This document shows positions 1 to 14,749 of a stretch of 64,000 bases of DNA, in pieces. Position numbers and translations under genes: made by a program. The notes beneath the pieces are model-generated. The model had not been told where the DNA came from, searched no databases, and saw nothing but the letters and a program-made list of their open reading frames with translations. How positions within the stretch are numbered: position 1 is the first letter of the stretch; each line of letters opens with the position of its first letter. The stretch is from Cristatella mucedo (Eukaryota; Bryozoa; Phylactolaemata; Cristatellidae): positions 23,544,001 through 23,608,000 of the forward strand of contig WPIO01000001.1 in assembly GCA_009760855.2 (NCBI GenBank), given 5' to 3'.

Positions 1-1903
<1,903 letters not shown>

Positions 1904-3099
1904 CGCTGGCTGCTGCCGCCGCCGCTGCCGCCAAAGTGATCAGCACGTCCGGCCGCAGCCCAGCCGACTCCTCCGCGGCGGGGAGAGCGAACTCCACAGA
2001 GGTCCGCCTACGAGGGTCCGAGACGACGGCGATGACGGCGGCGAGATCCCTGCCGCACGAGCAGCAATATTTCGGCGACGTCGCGACAAGTTTAATCTCG
2101 AAACAATGTGCATTGATTGGCCGGTCAGGTGACCCGAGTGGGGGGGTTTATAATCCGTACGGCGTATGCGGTCGAGTTTTTGCGGAATCCGTAATGGCGG
2201 CTTGTCAATCATGTAACGCGATACCGGAGAAGGTGTGTTTTTATGCGCGGCTGCGATCGACCGAGCGGTTTTCGCTCACCCCTAACCCCAGCCGATTCGA
2301 CGGGTCACCTCCGACCCTCGGGAACCTGCTTGCTTGCGGCGTAATTAGCAGTTGATCGGCCAGGCGGCCGGGCGGCCGCCGCGATGAGCTTGCGGGCGGC
2401 CGCTGCACGATGAGGGGGGGGCTCGAACTCGTCCTAGGCGCCGCGGCGGCCCTCCCTCCCTTCTTCTTTTACGACTTGACATGCGGCGCGATAACCTTTT
2501 TGTCAGAGGCTGGCGCCGGGCTAGCGGCGTCGGCGGCTTGAGCGCCTCCGACCTACGGCACGCAGCGCCCGAGCGATAGCGGACCGAGAGCGCGACGGCG
2601 CGCGCGCGCAAGTCTGTGCGCCGAGGCGGAAGCGGGCTGCGGGGTGGGCAGCCGGGTGTCGTGCAATACCCGCTGCCTGGCCGACTCTCGCGGCGCCTCT
2701 CTCGGCCGCCGCTGCTACAGCTGTCTTGCACTCGAATGCTTCGGTCGCACTCTCTTTTAAACGAGCATTCGCTCGCGAAGTGTACACGAGACTTCATGCG
2801 CCGAATCGTAATTATTTTCAGCCGAGAGTCATCGATGTCTCCCGTAGCGATGTCTAACCTCGCCGGCTGCGGCCGCACGCCGTGCGTTGCTAGGGGCGCG
2901 TGAGCGCGAGCGCCGACGCACGTCGTCTGCTGCTGCGGCGCATTCTCCGAATGCGCCGCAGCAGCAGACGCTGAAATCACTGCTGCACGTCAAACGGCAG
3001 CTGGAAGCGAGCAGCTTTCGCGAGCGCTTACAGCTGCGCTGGGAGTGGTGGAGAATGGAGTGCAGACGAATTTCTCTAGCTTCTCGCTCATCGATGATG

Positions 3100-3273
3100 C
3101 ATGATGTCACCCCTAATCAGGTTATTCATGCTGTTTGTTTATCAAGCGCGATATTACTCACCATTCAATTGCATTTCCCTTTGCAGCAAATGTAAAGCGC
3201 CTAGAAAGAGATTGAGTTCTCTGAGAGCGCTTTATCAAGTGCATTATTATTATTATTATTACTATTATTATCG
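3100..3273 (+). mobile_element. LINE-A 3' fragment
   Basis: 5'-truncated copy of an L2-like LINE. It matches the common 3' UTR shared by many copies here (CATTTCCCTTTGCAGCAAAT, then AAAGCGCCTAGAAAGAGATT) and ends in an (ATT)n tail. It lies on the promoter side of Six1/2. Confidence 0.85.
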
Positions 3274-3919
3274 ATTTCCAAACCTTCCTGCTTGCCGCGG
3301 TGAGGCTCGCACGTTTTAATCTCGGAGAGCATTGCCCGTCTACATCTGCATGCAGCTACGACGGAGATACGCCTGATCGCGGGGGGGGGGGAGGTGGTAA
3401 AGAGAGTGAACTCAGCGAAGCGCCAACCCCACGAACCTGTTGACCCGGCCACCCAGGGCGGCAGGTGATTGCAGGTATTCGCCAAAGACGACTCGCGAAA
3501 TCCTTGCAGTGGTGCGATCAAGGTAAATGGCTAATCCTTCTTGGAGCGCGTTATCCACGCCTTGCATCTCCGTAGTAGGGCAGCATGCTGAACTGGCATG
3601 GTGGGGCGTGCCGCAGCGGCCAGATTACGACTGTCAAAACTTCAAAATATTATTCGCGGTTCCTGAATTATAAAAATTAGAAACTGGTTAATTCATTATC
3701 AATATTTAGGCGGTATTAAAACTCGAGTTGCGCATGTAATAAACACCCAATTGATTTCTAGGCACTGAACCCAACGGGGGTTGCACCCTCCCCCCCAGCC
3801 AAGGCTTTGCACAGGTCGGCAATTAAGGGTTGCTCTGGACGCAGTTCGAGAGTTTCTGTAAGCCATGGCCGACGCTGGGCGTCTGTCAGCCTCAGCGGGA
3901 GTCGAATAGACTTGTCTAC
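3274..3919. other. No gene recognised
   Basis: Mixed-composition DNA with a poly-G run near 3380. There are no convincing coding exons or repeats. Confidence 0.5.
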
Positions 3920-4490
3920 GCTTACTGATCTACCGGCCTGTGCAATCAAGCACTTACAGCTGGTGTTAACCTCTGAAGCCAGGCTTGTCTGTCGTGAGCT
4001 CACAATGCCCACATCGCACCGCTTCTCGCCGTACTGCACTAGCTCCCAATCAAGCAGCTTATCGACTTCAAAGTTCTGTCACTTGCTTTTAGGTCCCTTC
4101 ATTCTCTGGCTCCAGGCTACATTTCACAAATACTTTCAAACCAGCCTAGTAATCTTTCAGCCGCTTTTCTTACCCGAATCGCTTAGTTGTGCCTCGTTCT
4201 AGCCTGAAATCGTTTGGAGACCGTGCCTTCAGTTCGCATGCTCCCAAAGCCTGAAAATCACTCCTGACTGACGCCACGACATGCCCTGACTTGTTGAAAA
4301 CATTTAAAAAGAAGCTAAAAACACACACATTTGTTACAACGTTTGTTTAGTGAGTCCTTGTGATTCGTCCTTTGTGTGCTCATCCGTACTGACACTGTGC
4401 ATGCTGCCACTACCCATATTTGCATGCTGACCCTGTGCATATCATCTCTATCCATTTTTTGCTCGTTGACATTGTGCATGCTATATATTG
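3920..4490 (+). mobile_element. LINE-A 3' fragment, decayed
   Basis: Degenerate reverse-transcriptase C-terminus of LINE-A (the leucine- and arginine-rich end with a CRE-type motif), followed by its 3' UTR landmarks (GTGCATGCTGCCACTA, ACCCTGTGCAT). The copy is interrupted at about 4492 by a SINE-1 copy. Confidence 0.8.
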
Positions 4491-4491
4491 C

Positions 4492-4672
4492 GATCCGTGA
4501 TGGCACACTAGGTAAAGTGGCTGCTTTTCACGACCCCAGTTCCGAGGTTGTGGGTTCAAATCCTGCGGTGGGTGAATCTTTGTCGTCGCTGCCAGCAGTG
4601 GTGATAGCCGTAAAGGCTTTTCTGTCGCTATACAAAAGAGGCTGCTACATCACCTAGTATTTTTTCCCATGT
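4492..4672 (+). mobile_element. SINE-1 copy a (tRNA-derived)
   Basis: tRNA-like head with B box GGTTCAAATCC at about 4553-4563, then a conserved body (GTGGTGATAGCCGTAAAGGC, TCTGTCGCTATACAAAAGAG). Six further copies occur in this window on both strands. Confidence 0.85.
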
Positions 4673-7600
4673 TAAAATATGATCAAGCATATGCAAGCGC
4701 ACAGCTAATATCATTATTATTACGCTACGGACGGACTTGTTACCTTGTTTTATGGGCGCTCTTTATTGCTGCCATGTGCAGCTACTGTCGGCGTAGCTGC
4801 GTGCATTTGCGCTGCACCGACCGACTGGCTAGCCGCGTTGCCAGGCTCAGGCCTCCGCCGGGATTCGTCGCCGCACGTCGGCTGCTACACTTGTGCCTGC
4901 AGCCATTAGGGCGTTTTTTTCAGAAGTCGCTACGCCCCGTTTGCAATAGATATTACTTCGATGGACGCTGTGGTATCTGCAGCTAGCCAAGACTGGCAGG
5001 GGAGCGGCGCTGCGGTGCGACGGCGTCGCTTGAACGATCGTCTCGGCTAAACTCCTGCTAGATCCTGCACTAACCGCTAGATCCAGTTCCTTATACCGTC
5101 TGAACCACGGATTTCTATAAGCCGGAATCCGCATGCTTAAAATTCAAGGAATGACAATAATCGCAAACAGTCTCGTAATCTCACCGATTTAGATGCACAC
5201 GTTTCACTTTCATCCTCTTTGCAATCCTGCCCCAAGTGTGAAGAAAAGTAGGAAAGTAAAGCACCCGGTTACTGTCAAGGACCTCTCCGCACTGGCCCAA
5301 ATCGGACGCGGGCTTCAAGTCTGGACTTTTGCAAACGCCATGTCAGGGCTTCTGGACTAAGTTCCCCGGCCGCAAAAGCAACGTTCGTACAGAGTGCATG
5401 ACAAGTATCGGTTTTAGCCGGAGGCACGAAGCGCTAATTTTATTTACCGTGTTCCACTCACCTGTCAACCACCAAATATCGGGAGATTGCATTTGTAACT
5501 AGCTTTGTCTTTTAATAGGCGACATTTCGTTTCTTTTGGCCACGTCTGACATTTCCCCTAAAGCTTCCGTGCTCAATATACCGTCGCTTGCTCACCAATG
5601 CAACTTTGTCGGCGTGGTCAAACTAGCTAGGCATGGTCAGTTTCTGCCTGCGCACCTCGCTTGGTATGCTCAAGCTACCTATTCGACTGGACACTGCAAT
5701 GGACTGGAGTCATGGTGTCGCGGAGTCGCGCGCTCCCATCGTCGCGCGTGTGGCGATAAAATATGTGCGTTAACTTATCGCAGGCTCAGCGTTGCATTCC
5801 AATTGATTATGACAAGTGATAGAGAATGTGCACAGACATGCGCATTTGAGGATACCACTCGAAATTTCTATTTCACTTTCGCCGTCGCTCTCCTTTCAGA
5901 AAACACGGTATCCTTAAGCACCGGAAGCAGTAAAGTGAACGAGGAAAGAGATATGAAGCTACGTACGATCACCGAATGGCGGGAGCAAACTAGATTTACT
6001 TACACGTTAGATTGCTAAAAATTCGTCAGATTGTGGCATTGCTGGAGAATGTTAACGCTCCTTAATTAAAATGATTGTCGGTACGTCGCAGTTTATGGCT
6101 TAGAAAGTATACTACGTAATGCTCTACTTCAATTACACGGAATTGTTATTAATCTGCGGCCGCTCTTGATGGCTGTATTGCCGTGCAGCATAAAGCATGT
6201 GCTAGTGCCGCATCTACAACTCGTTTGAAACTAATCACTTGCAAAGTTACAGCAACTGCCCACCATATAATTCTACCAATCAATCGCAAGAATACCGTAC
6301 GGCTCTTGATCCGAACCATTTAGAAATCTATATTCCGGCGAGCCAGAAAAAACTGCTGCACCCTGCAAGTAAGCATGGACGAAACGTTTGAAAAAGGGGA
6401 ATTACGGATATTTTTGGCAGCAAGATGTACTCCATATATTTAGCCTTTGCCAAGCAAGACCATATTTAAGCGTAACATCAAATTCCATAGCTATGCTGGA
6501 GTTAGAGACAGTGAAAAGGCTGCTGGTGAGAACTGAGCTGAACGAGGGAAAAATAAGCGTATCTAGAACATCTACGGGTTAAGTTGGCCAGAACACTATT
6601 CGCATCAGCTTGAAAAAATCCCATTGGAAAGACCTTGAACCGTTAGCGAGTATCTTATTACGAATCTGCAGCTGCCTCACTATGTCTACATCCTCCCTAT
6701 AACGCACTAGAAAGTAACTAGGGAGGGTGACCCGCCAACTGACCTTACCGATGTACTCACAGCTCTACTAGCTTACGGTGGCTGGTCTTATGGTGACGCA
6801 GCGAGGTTCGCATCGTTGGTCTGGCAAATCAGGTGAATCGCTCCGGAGCTCGCGAGGCTGCGAGGGCTCCGGAGCACTCCGAGAGCTCCGAGTGAAGAAT
6901 CCTCTAGTTGTTCGGCATCGTGGACTCAGCCGGACTTTTAAGTTGCAGGTCAAGCTTTGGCCAATCATACTGGAATTCCGGTACACGGGCACCTACCGAG
7001 CAAATCGACATCGGCGAAAAAGCTCGCTCGATGGCGACTGCTTTGAGTCTCGGCTCCTTCAATCCAGCGCACGCTATAAGTCTCCTTGGATACGTGCTAG
7101 TGCCCAGGCAGTGGAGGCAGAAGCATTCTGGTCGCTGGCGGAAACAGCTGCTCCTGCAACTCGATGGAGAACGCGGCACTCCGCTCCCGTCTCCCGTCGT
7201 AATCTATCCTACGGCGAGCCGTAGCATCAGAAGCCGACTCAGGCCTTGTTCAGAGAGAGACCGCCAATGAGAATTTTAGGCAGCTACGTCAAAGGCAGTC
7301 ACATTTACTAGCTTATGAGCACGAGCAAGTCATATATACGCCTCCAGCAAGATGCGATTGGGTGTTAAGGCACATCCAGCGCCATCTTGCCACATGAGTT
7401 GGTTGGCTTACTGTGCGAGTCTCTATCTGCCGAGCACAAAAGCGGCTATTAGGCCTGCTGGATAGCTGTTTGCTACTTAATGCCCGGTCGGCAAAGCGGA
7501 TTGTGTACGCAAGGCAAACACAGGCCATTTGCCCAAGTGTTTGTCCATGCACTTTCGAGGGCTTTCCGAGCAGTTCAGCCAGGTGCTCAGAGCGGATTCA

Positions 7601-7914
7601 GAGCGGATATACTGTATGCAAACTAATGAGCGATCGCACACTACTCGTGAGCTATTGCTGATTTTTGGTCTCGCTAGAATGCAATAATATTAAGGACTAA
7701 CTAAGGCAAAACTCCTACACAAAGCTCTGCTAGTGAAGCGCCATGAACGCTACATTAAGGCCGAGAAAGGGATTCGCTACTTTAGCTCACCAGACTTCTA
7801 GGCTTGTCTTGGATCAGCGAGCTATTTAGTTTCGCACGTGCTTCGAAGTTGTTTACATTTTAAATCCCTGCTACAAGTCTAGTTATTTGTGGTATCGTCC
7901 ATATCTTATATAAT
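4673..7914. other. No gene recognised
   Basis: About 3.2 kb of mixed DNA. The longest open frame is 160 codons (5536-6018, plus) and resembles nothing I know. A short GC-rich patch at about 6820-7240 contains GCTCCGGAGCTC-type near-palindromic sequence. No domain, splice-supported exon or repeat family could be assigned. Confidence 0.5.
5536..6018 (+). CDS. Unrecognised 160-codon open frame
   Basis: The frame begins MATSDISPKASVLN and ends FTYTLDC. It has no signal peptide, clear membrane segment, low-complexity tract or motif I can name. It is moderately rich in Cys and Arg. It may be a chance frame or a remnant of an unlisted repeat; nothing around it supports expression. Confidence 0.12.
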   Translation: MATSDISPKASVLNIPSLAHQCNFVGVVKLARHGQFLPAHLAWYAQATYSTGHCNGLESWCRGVARSHRRACGDKICALTYRRLSVAFQLIMTSDRECAQTCAFEDTTRNFYFTFAVALLSENTVSLSTGSSKVNEERDMKLRTITEWREQTRFTYTLDC

Positions 7915-8275
7915 AAAAATAATAATAATCCACTTGATAAAGCGCCCTCAGAGAACTCAATCTCTCTCTAGGCGCTTTACATTTGCTGCAAAGGGAAACG
8001 CAATTAAATGATGAGTAATATCATGCTTGATAAACAAGCAACATGAATAGCATGGTTAGCGGTGGCATACACAGGATCAGCATGCAAATGTGGTTAGTGG
8101 CAGCATGCAGTGTCAGCACGCATAAGCACATCAAGGACGAATCACAGGGACCCACTAAATGCTGTCCTAAATAGGTGTGTTTTTAGGTTCCTTTTAAATA
8201 TGGTCAGGTCAGGGGATGTTCTGACGCAGATCGGGAGGGAGTTCCAGGCTTTGGGAGCATACAAACTAAATGCTA
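7915..8275 (-). mobile_element. LINE-A 3' fragment
   Basis: On the plus strand it begins with the (AAT)n complement of the tail, then the conserved hairpin and 3' UTR, and ends inside the last codons of the RT (SYAPKAWNSLP type). It is 5'-truncated. Confidence 0.88.
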
Positions 8276-8869
8276 AAATCTTGCAAGCTCTCAAGCCACG
8301 ACAACGTCTGTAGTAAGGATTTAACTATTTGGCGCTGAAAAATCTAGGGAATAAAATATGGGAGGGATTTTACACGGTCTGAGAATAATCTTGCATTTAT
8401 AATGCAAACAATGCAATTTCAACAGAGAAAAGATGGAGAAAGAAAGACATGACACGATCAAAATTTAGCACCCGAAAGCAACATTTTGATCGAATGTTTT
8501 CGGCATGTGATGCAGCTTTAACTACTTAATTAATGCTAATACCTTTCACACATTCTTGCTGTCAATTGAATCGTGCACGCTTACAGAAGACCATCGCCGG
8601 ATAAAGTAGTGAGGTTGCAGAATGAGCTCCAAAAAAGGGCAATCGTGTGCAAACAGCTGCACCTGCGTTGGAAAAATTGCTGGCTGATTACGGAATAGCT
8701 CTTGTGCCATTCGCACCACACGGCTACAACACATTGAAGCGCTGGCAGCTGTTGGTAATCCGCCAAAGTACGGTAGCTGTTAGATTCTGTTAGCCAATGT
8801 AGAATACGATTATTGGAAACCTAATGCGTAATATCTTATGGCTTAGATCTACAAATAAGACGTCCACTG
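8276..8869. other. No gene recognised
   Basis: AT-richer DNA with nothing assignable. Confidence 0.5.
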
Positions 8870-9765
8870 TAGTCATTAGCCAGCTTCCTGCCGAACCTTG
8901 CTCAGGATAAAACTGAACTGCTGCTTATAGGACACCTTAAGCGTGGGGCTGGACTAGAAGGTTTTGCTCTTGTAATGGGCGATACTGTTATGCGACCACC
9001 ACCACGTGCTTGGAATTTAGATGTTTATTTAGGAATTTAGGTGGAATTTTGAAAGCTTCGTCGAGAAGACTGCTTTCACAGCGAGCCATCACATCCAACC
9101 CATATCTAAAACTAGAAGCTGTCTTCCACGGTGGCTTGCAAAAATTTAACTAGCTCCTTAATTCTGTCTTGGCTAGATTATTGTAATTCTCTCGTTAGCT
9201 GAGCTACCGAACAAAGCAACTAGAGCACTTCAGCAGGCTATGAATATAGCTGAAAGGCTAGCTTATAAATCCTAGAGGTTTAACCATGTGTCTTCTTTGA
9301 TAAAAAAAAAAGCTTGGATAGCTGCCGATTGATCAACAGATACAGCGCCAAGTTCTTACGCCGATCCACAAGGCACGCCGCGACTGGGCTCCTCCATACT
9401 AAGCTGAACTGCAGCACCAGTTTCAGCCTGCTCATGCCGTCAGGCTTTGTATGACAATAAATTAGCTGTTTCATTCCTCCGCTTAAAGGCCATTGGCGAC
9501 CGAAGCTTTTGCTCTGCAGATCCTAGACTGTGGAAGTCGCCTCCACAATTCTTACACAACGACAACTGCTCTCCTGCTGCCGACTATGGCTCATCCTTTT
9601 CAGCGGTCCTGAGCTGCTACTTCCATGCTAATCACTACCTCAACTGCTCTCCTGACTCTGCTATGCTTCCTACTTTCTTTTGTTGCGTGAGACGAAGTCT
9701 GTTGGCCACCGAATGAGTACCGAAAGCCGCTTAGTGTGTGAGTGCGGTATGTAAAACTCTCCTGA
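8870..9765 (+). mobile_element. LINE-B copy 1, decayed RT C-terminus and 3' UTR
   Basis: Broken frames carry the L2/CR1 RT C-terminal landmarks: a DYCNS-type motif near 9170, then KLAVSFLRLKAIGDRSF and a GYRM-type 3' end. The 3' region matches the LINE-B insertion in the Gypsy element at 15501-16085. The CATTA tail is lost. Confidence 0.8.
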
Positions 9766-11384
9766 CGTCGCGTGCTCTCGTAACGCGGAGTACAGAGAGC
9801 AAGCTACCGCGCAAGCGCAAGCACGAAGAACTTAGCCCTCAGGTACAGGCAATATTGATTGATGTCGTGCTTTATTATCATCCGAATACCTGCTTGCGTT
9901 AGAGCTGCCTCGACGATCAATTAGCCGCACTTTGACATGTCATTTTTGGCAGCATCTAATCACGCATCCGTGAGGGCTAGCGCCAGTTACGCGGGTCTTG
10001 TTCTCCGTGTTCGACGGAGTTTTTAAGTGGCGGCACCACTTTCACTACACAATGGCTGTGGCCACGACTTTGAGGGCTTAAAAGTCACGTTCGTTCAAGC
10101 CAATATTGACATCAGCAGCTCTTTGTTTAACGTCTTTCCTAATTTGCTACGTTAACAGTTTAATTAATTAATTTGCATCTGGTAACAGAGGTGGTAGTTA
10201 CAAGAGCCGTATGTGTCGCCGATAACTGTTGGGATAGTTGATTTGTGCGAGCTTATGAAATAGGAGCAATTGGCTTGAATGTGATCGTGCGATTTTATAG
10301 CTGAGAAATTAAAGAGGAAAGACGTCTTAGCCATGGGCAGCATAGACACTAGGCTTATAAGAAACATACTTTATGTGCAATAATCACTCACTCTACTAAG
10401 CGCTTTCTTAGTATTTGCAAGGCGCAGAGCTCAATCCCTGGCTCGTCCAGTAATATATGATGCACAATGCAGGCAGCTGTACTAATATCTCAGCCATTCG
10501 AGTCTATGCCAGAAGTCCCACTATGGCCGGAAAGGACGTCAATCGCCTCGTCGGTGCTCTTTCTGGTGCTAAGACGGCGCTCTCACCTTCGCTGATTTCA
10601 CTTCAGGACTGTAACCAGATACGCCAGGGCCGCTTCTTCAAATGCAGTTGTTATCTCAAGATTTGCGACCTCGCACGACGCTCTACAATATCCGTGTCGC
10701 TTGTACTTCTGATTTGCACCTGCTTCGCTTCCGAATTTCGCTCGGCTCTCACTAATCCTGTCGCTTTCAAGCTCTTTTCAGATGAAACAGGAATGCAGTA
10801 AGAGGGGACACCCAGCATGCTTTCAGGAATCCAATCGGACGTATTTATAGACTTCCGGATCTTTGAGACCCTAATGCACAAACCTTGCAAGGCACTATAA
10901 GCAGACAAAAATAGCCTGAAGTGAAAGTATCGCCTGACTGACTGCTAATTAAAAATATGGAACAAACAGATGGCGACAGAAGGCTTGGGTGAAGTGGCGG
11001 CGGAGCAGCCGTTTCGATAGCTCACTGTTACGAGGTTATCAAAATTGCAACTGACACAAAAAAATCTACCTGTTTAGGTACCTGTAGATATGTAAGCGAG
11101 CATTAAGATGTACTCAAGTTGAACTTACCGGCTTAAAAATTACTCCAAATTTATCTTGAGCTAATCATCACTATAACGGAACTTCAGTTCCAGCTTGGCT
11201 TAATCAAGGTAACTCTTGTTGGTCACGTGGATCGCGTTATTCTGGGTTTCGAGTCCTAGTACAAGGCAAGTCATCAGATGCAAATTATTTCGAAACTGAC
11301 CTTTTATTAAAATTTCACGAGTTGTTCTTCTAGAAGCTCACACAGATTGAATAACTAAATATTTGCCAAGAAATAGGTAAAAAT
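9766..11384. other. No gene recognised
   Basis: About 1.6 kb holding an unassignable 114-codon open frame (10457-10801, plus) and a tRNA B-box-like TTTCGAGTCC near 11250 with no clear A box. No supported gene. Confidence 0.5.
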
Positions 11385-11495
11385 AGTAATAATAATAATA
11401 ATAATAATAATGAACTCGATAAAGAGCTCTCAGAGAACTCAATTTCTTTCTAGGCGCTTTATGTCTGCTGCAAAGGGAAATGCAATTGAATGGAT
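11385..11495 (-). mobile_element. LINE-A tail fragment
   Basis: (AAT)n followed by about 90 bp of the LINE-A terminal hairpin and 3' UTR. This is a very short 5'-truncated insertion. Confidence 0.85.
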
Positions 11496-11859
11496 TTCAG
11501 TTCAATGACTAAAAAGCGCACACACCTAAGGCTTTCTTGTTCTGCACGACTAATTTTTATTCAAAAACGCTTGGCTTTGAGCTTGGATAGGCTGACGAAG
11601 TTTTTCGTCAGCCTACCGTGTCTGGTTAACTAGGCACTAAGGGATTTTGCCGTGGCGCACCGGGCGCGCCTACAAGCTTGCTCGCGGCAGAATTCTTCCG
11701 AAAAACAAAGTTCTTGCGAAAGTCGTATACGGAATACGATACAGCTAAGACCTGTATAAAGGTTCTCTGCTTGTTGCATGACCGTGGCGCGTAAGAAATT
11801 ACGAGTATATAGACATCTTAAAGCCGCTTCGGGCTGCTGGATCTCCCACGCCGGCTGCG

Positions 11860-14562
11860 GCGTTAGATACGGCGGTGGCTGGTAACCTGCATGTTAGCTA
11901 TGATCGTGCGAACCTACTACCGCTTCGCTATCGTAGTTTAAATGCATTCCTAGATGTTATCGCTAGTGCTATGATCCGTGAATTAACAAAAGCATTAACA
12001 AAAGAAAAGCTCCCCCCCCCCCGGAGCCTCCGCGGGTGCCGGAGCCCCGATGCGAGACGCCGCTCTTTTGGCGGGAGCTGAGAGCTGAGTACCCGTTGGT
12101 TGGATATTCCTAGGACTACCTCGAACCGCTCAGCGCGTTCTACCTCACGCGTCACCGCGAATCTCTTTAACTTAGTGGTCATCAGGCCTGCTATAACGCC
12201 AGCTGCCCAACTTAACGCTTGTCTTTGGAATCCTCGCGAAATGTTCAAAAAAACCCTAGTAATAAGTGACCTTAATTCTGAAAAAGGTCTCGACCTGCTC
12301 ACCTGACTGAAATTTGGCCAAAATCAATAAACTGCCCGACAATTAAAGACGCTGCCCGGCTGGTTTCTCCTCCTTCCACACTACTATATCAATCAAAACT
12401 GGAGCTGGAGTTGCCATTATCACGCGATCGATATTCGATTTCAAGCCATTTGCAAAACCCTCGCAGCAGTCTTTCGAATCTTGTCATAGTTTCATCCAAA
12501 AAAAAAGCTACCAATGGTGGCAGTAGTCTACCGTTCATCAGGTATCAAGTACTCCTTCATCTCAGATTTCTCTGATCTCAATTTTGATTTGGTGTGCAGG
12601 AAATCGAACCTCACCTCATTATGGGTGATTTCAACGTTCATGTAGATGACTTATCTGACGCCTTCTCTGAATTTCGCGAACTGACTGACTCATTGTCTCT
12701 TGTGGCTCATGTGCATGGCCCTATGCATATCAAGGGTCACACTCAAACAACTTATCTCATACAACTGCACTTTGTCATTATCAATTATCAGAGATCCTGC
12801 TTATCTGACCACATGCAAGACTCATTCAATCTACAATGTGTGCCCTCCCCCTCCTCTACAATCTCCCGTGAATCACGAAACCTCGAGAACCTTGACTTCG
12901 ATGCTGTCCGTACGAGAATATCTGAATCGCCTCTGCCGCTCAATCCACCTTCCGACATGTCATCATCGATAGATGGCTCCAGCACGACACTATTTGACAT
13001 GCTTGAAGAGTTTGCACCTCTGACTAAGCGAACTGTGTGCCCTTGCCCAGACCGCCTATAGTTTACCACAGACATTAAACTAGTGAGGTCTACAAAGCGC
13101 AAGCTTGAAAAGCATACAGAAAATCAGGACTGACTGTCCATCGACAGGCATATGAGGACTACTGTAGGTCGTACTTATAGATCTTAGCAAAGGCCAAGTC
13201 TAGCTTCTATAAAAACATTGTTGAATCGCAGATGCAAAATCCAAAAATTCTGATTTCGAACGCTCCCAGGTTAGCTTTTTACGTAGTGATCCCTGTGATG
13301 ATCTAGCTGATCGCTTCTCTGGCTTTTTTGTCAACAAGATATATAAGATGAGGGAGCCCATCTCTAAGATGGTAGCACCCTCCTGGAATCCTGTCCCTCA
13401 ATACCATGCAGCACCTCAATATCTACATTCAAGGAGGTCACAAGTGACCTCGTCTTGAAGTTTACATCCCACTCAAAGAAGACAACTAGTCCTCTGGATC
13501 CTATTTATTGCCTCGGTCCTGCTTGTGCCACGCATTGATCTGCTGCTTCCATGTACAACTAAAATCATTAATATGTCATTAGCCTGAGGTTATGTCCCAA
13601 CAACTTTCAAAAAGGCTGTAGTCAGGCCACTGCTTAAGAAAGCAATACTAGACCAAGAGAACTTGAGAAACTTCCGCACAGTCTCCCTTCTACCATTCTT
13701 ATCAAAGACACTGGAACGAGTCGTGGCAGACCAGATGAACTCATATGTTGAAACTTCAAACCTTGCTAGTAAGTTACAGTCTGGCTTTGAAGCTAATCAC
13801 TCCACAGAATCTGCAATACTTCAGGTGTATAACGATCTACTAACGAATGTAGACTCGTAGAGTATCTCTGATGGTTTTGCTTGGTCTTTCCGCAGCTTTT
13901 GATACAATCGATCACGTCCTTCTCGAGCGCCTCTCATCTCCCATGGGCAGCTCTGGCACTGCATTTCAATAGTTCAGGTCCTACCTCAGTGGGAAACTCT
14001 GGAATATTGATGTGGATGGACACAGATCACCCGATGAACCTTTGAAACATGTGTACCTGAGGGATCTTTGATTGGCCCGGTTCTTTTCATGGTTTATACT
14101 CTCCCTCTTGCCGATACGATCACAAAGAAAAATCTAGGCTTTAACTTCTATGACCCTCAGTTGCCCTTTTGCTTTGATCCTCCCCAGCCCTCTGCATGTC
14201 GAATTCTTTCAACTCCCTCGCTGCATATATTGACGACATCCGCACATGGATGGCAGCACACTTCCAAATTGATTGATGATAAAACTAACTTACTAGTTAT
14301 TAGCGAACCAGGTGTGATTCTGAAATTGGAAAGGCTAACGCTCAAAATCGGCTCTAGCAGCATATCTCGTGAGTTCCAAAGTGACCTTTCATTGGACGAT
14401 CACATCAGCTCCACAGTCAAGTCTGCCTACTTTCAGTTATGTAAAATAGCAAAATGTCGGTCTTGTTTAGACAGGGATACCACATCTAAATTGGTCCATG
14501 CATTTGTGGCATCCATTCTTGACTTCTTTAACTCACTGCATGATGGCCTACCAGCCTGTGGA
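11860..14562 (+). mobile_element. LINE-A long copy, 5' part (L2-like: endonuclease and reverse transcriptase), inactive
   Basis: Host copy of the nested block. In order it shows an ORF2 N-terminal stretch with SYDRANLLPLRYRS near 11900, the start of an apurinic-type endonuclease (LNACLWNPREMFKKTL near 12200), and the endonuclease core LIMGDFNVHVDD near 12620. The reverse transcriptase follows, with VSLLPFLSKTLERVV at 13682 and an AAFDTID-type motif near 13895. Frameshifts and stops break every domain. The copy is interrupted at 14562 by a Gypsy element and resumes at 19416. The DDE-less endonuclease-RT order identifies a target-primed LINE; the RT C-terminus places it near L2/CR1. Confidence 0.85.
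14558..14562 (+). repeat. Target-site duplication GTGGA, left copy
   Basis: GTGGA directly precedes the 5' LTR and recurs directly after the 3' LTR at 19416-19420, as expected for the 5-bp staggered cut made by Ty3/Gypsy integrases. Confidence 0.9.
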
Positions 14563-14702
14563 TGTGATAACAGAGCTATCGGGTGGAGCCACAACAACGT
14601 GGCCAATCAGGAGAGGCCTGGCTCACGGTGCGGTCCTGGAGTCGACATAAGATGGTTGCCAATAAACGTGGTCTATTCGTTATGCTGCGTCTTATCATTA
14701 CA
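14563..14702 (+). repeat. 5' LTR of Gypsy element
   Basis: 140 bp beginning TGTGATAACAG and ending TTATCATTACA, with an AATAAA polyadenylation signal at 14661-14666. It differs from the 3' LTR at 7 positions. Confidence 0.93.
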
Positions 14703-14725
14703 TAGTGGCAGCGGTAAAGTTATAG
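14703..14725 (+). promoter_or_regulatory. Putative primer-binding site region
   Basis: TAGTGGCAGCGG follows the 5' LTR; the TGG start after a short spacer is typical of tRNA primer sites. The tRNA was not identified. Confidence 0.5.
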
Positions 14726-14749
14726 AGTTTAGCCCTGAATATCAAAGAG

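Noticed and set aside
2345..2980. 211-codon minus-strand ORF upstream of Six1/2
   Set aside because: Lies in the CpG-rich island where stop codons are rare. It has no domain and includes one arm of the perfect hairpin, so it is more likely promoter or 5' UTR.
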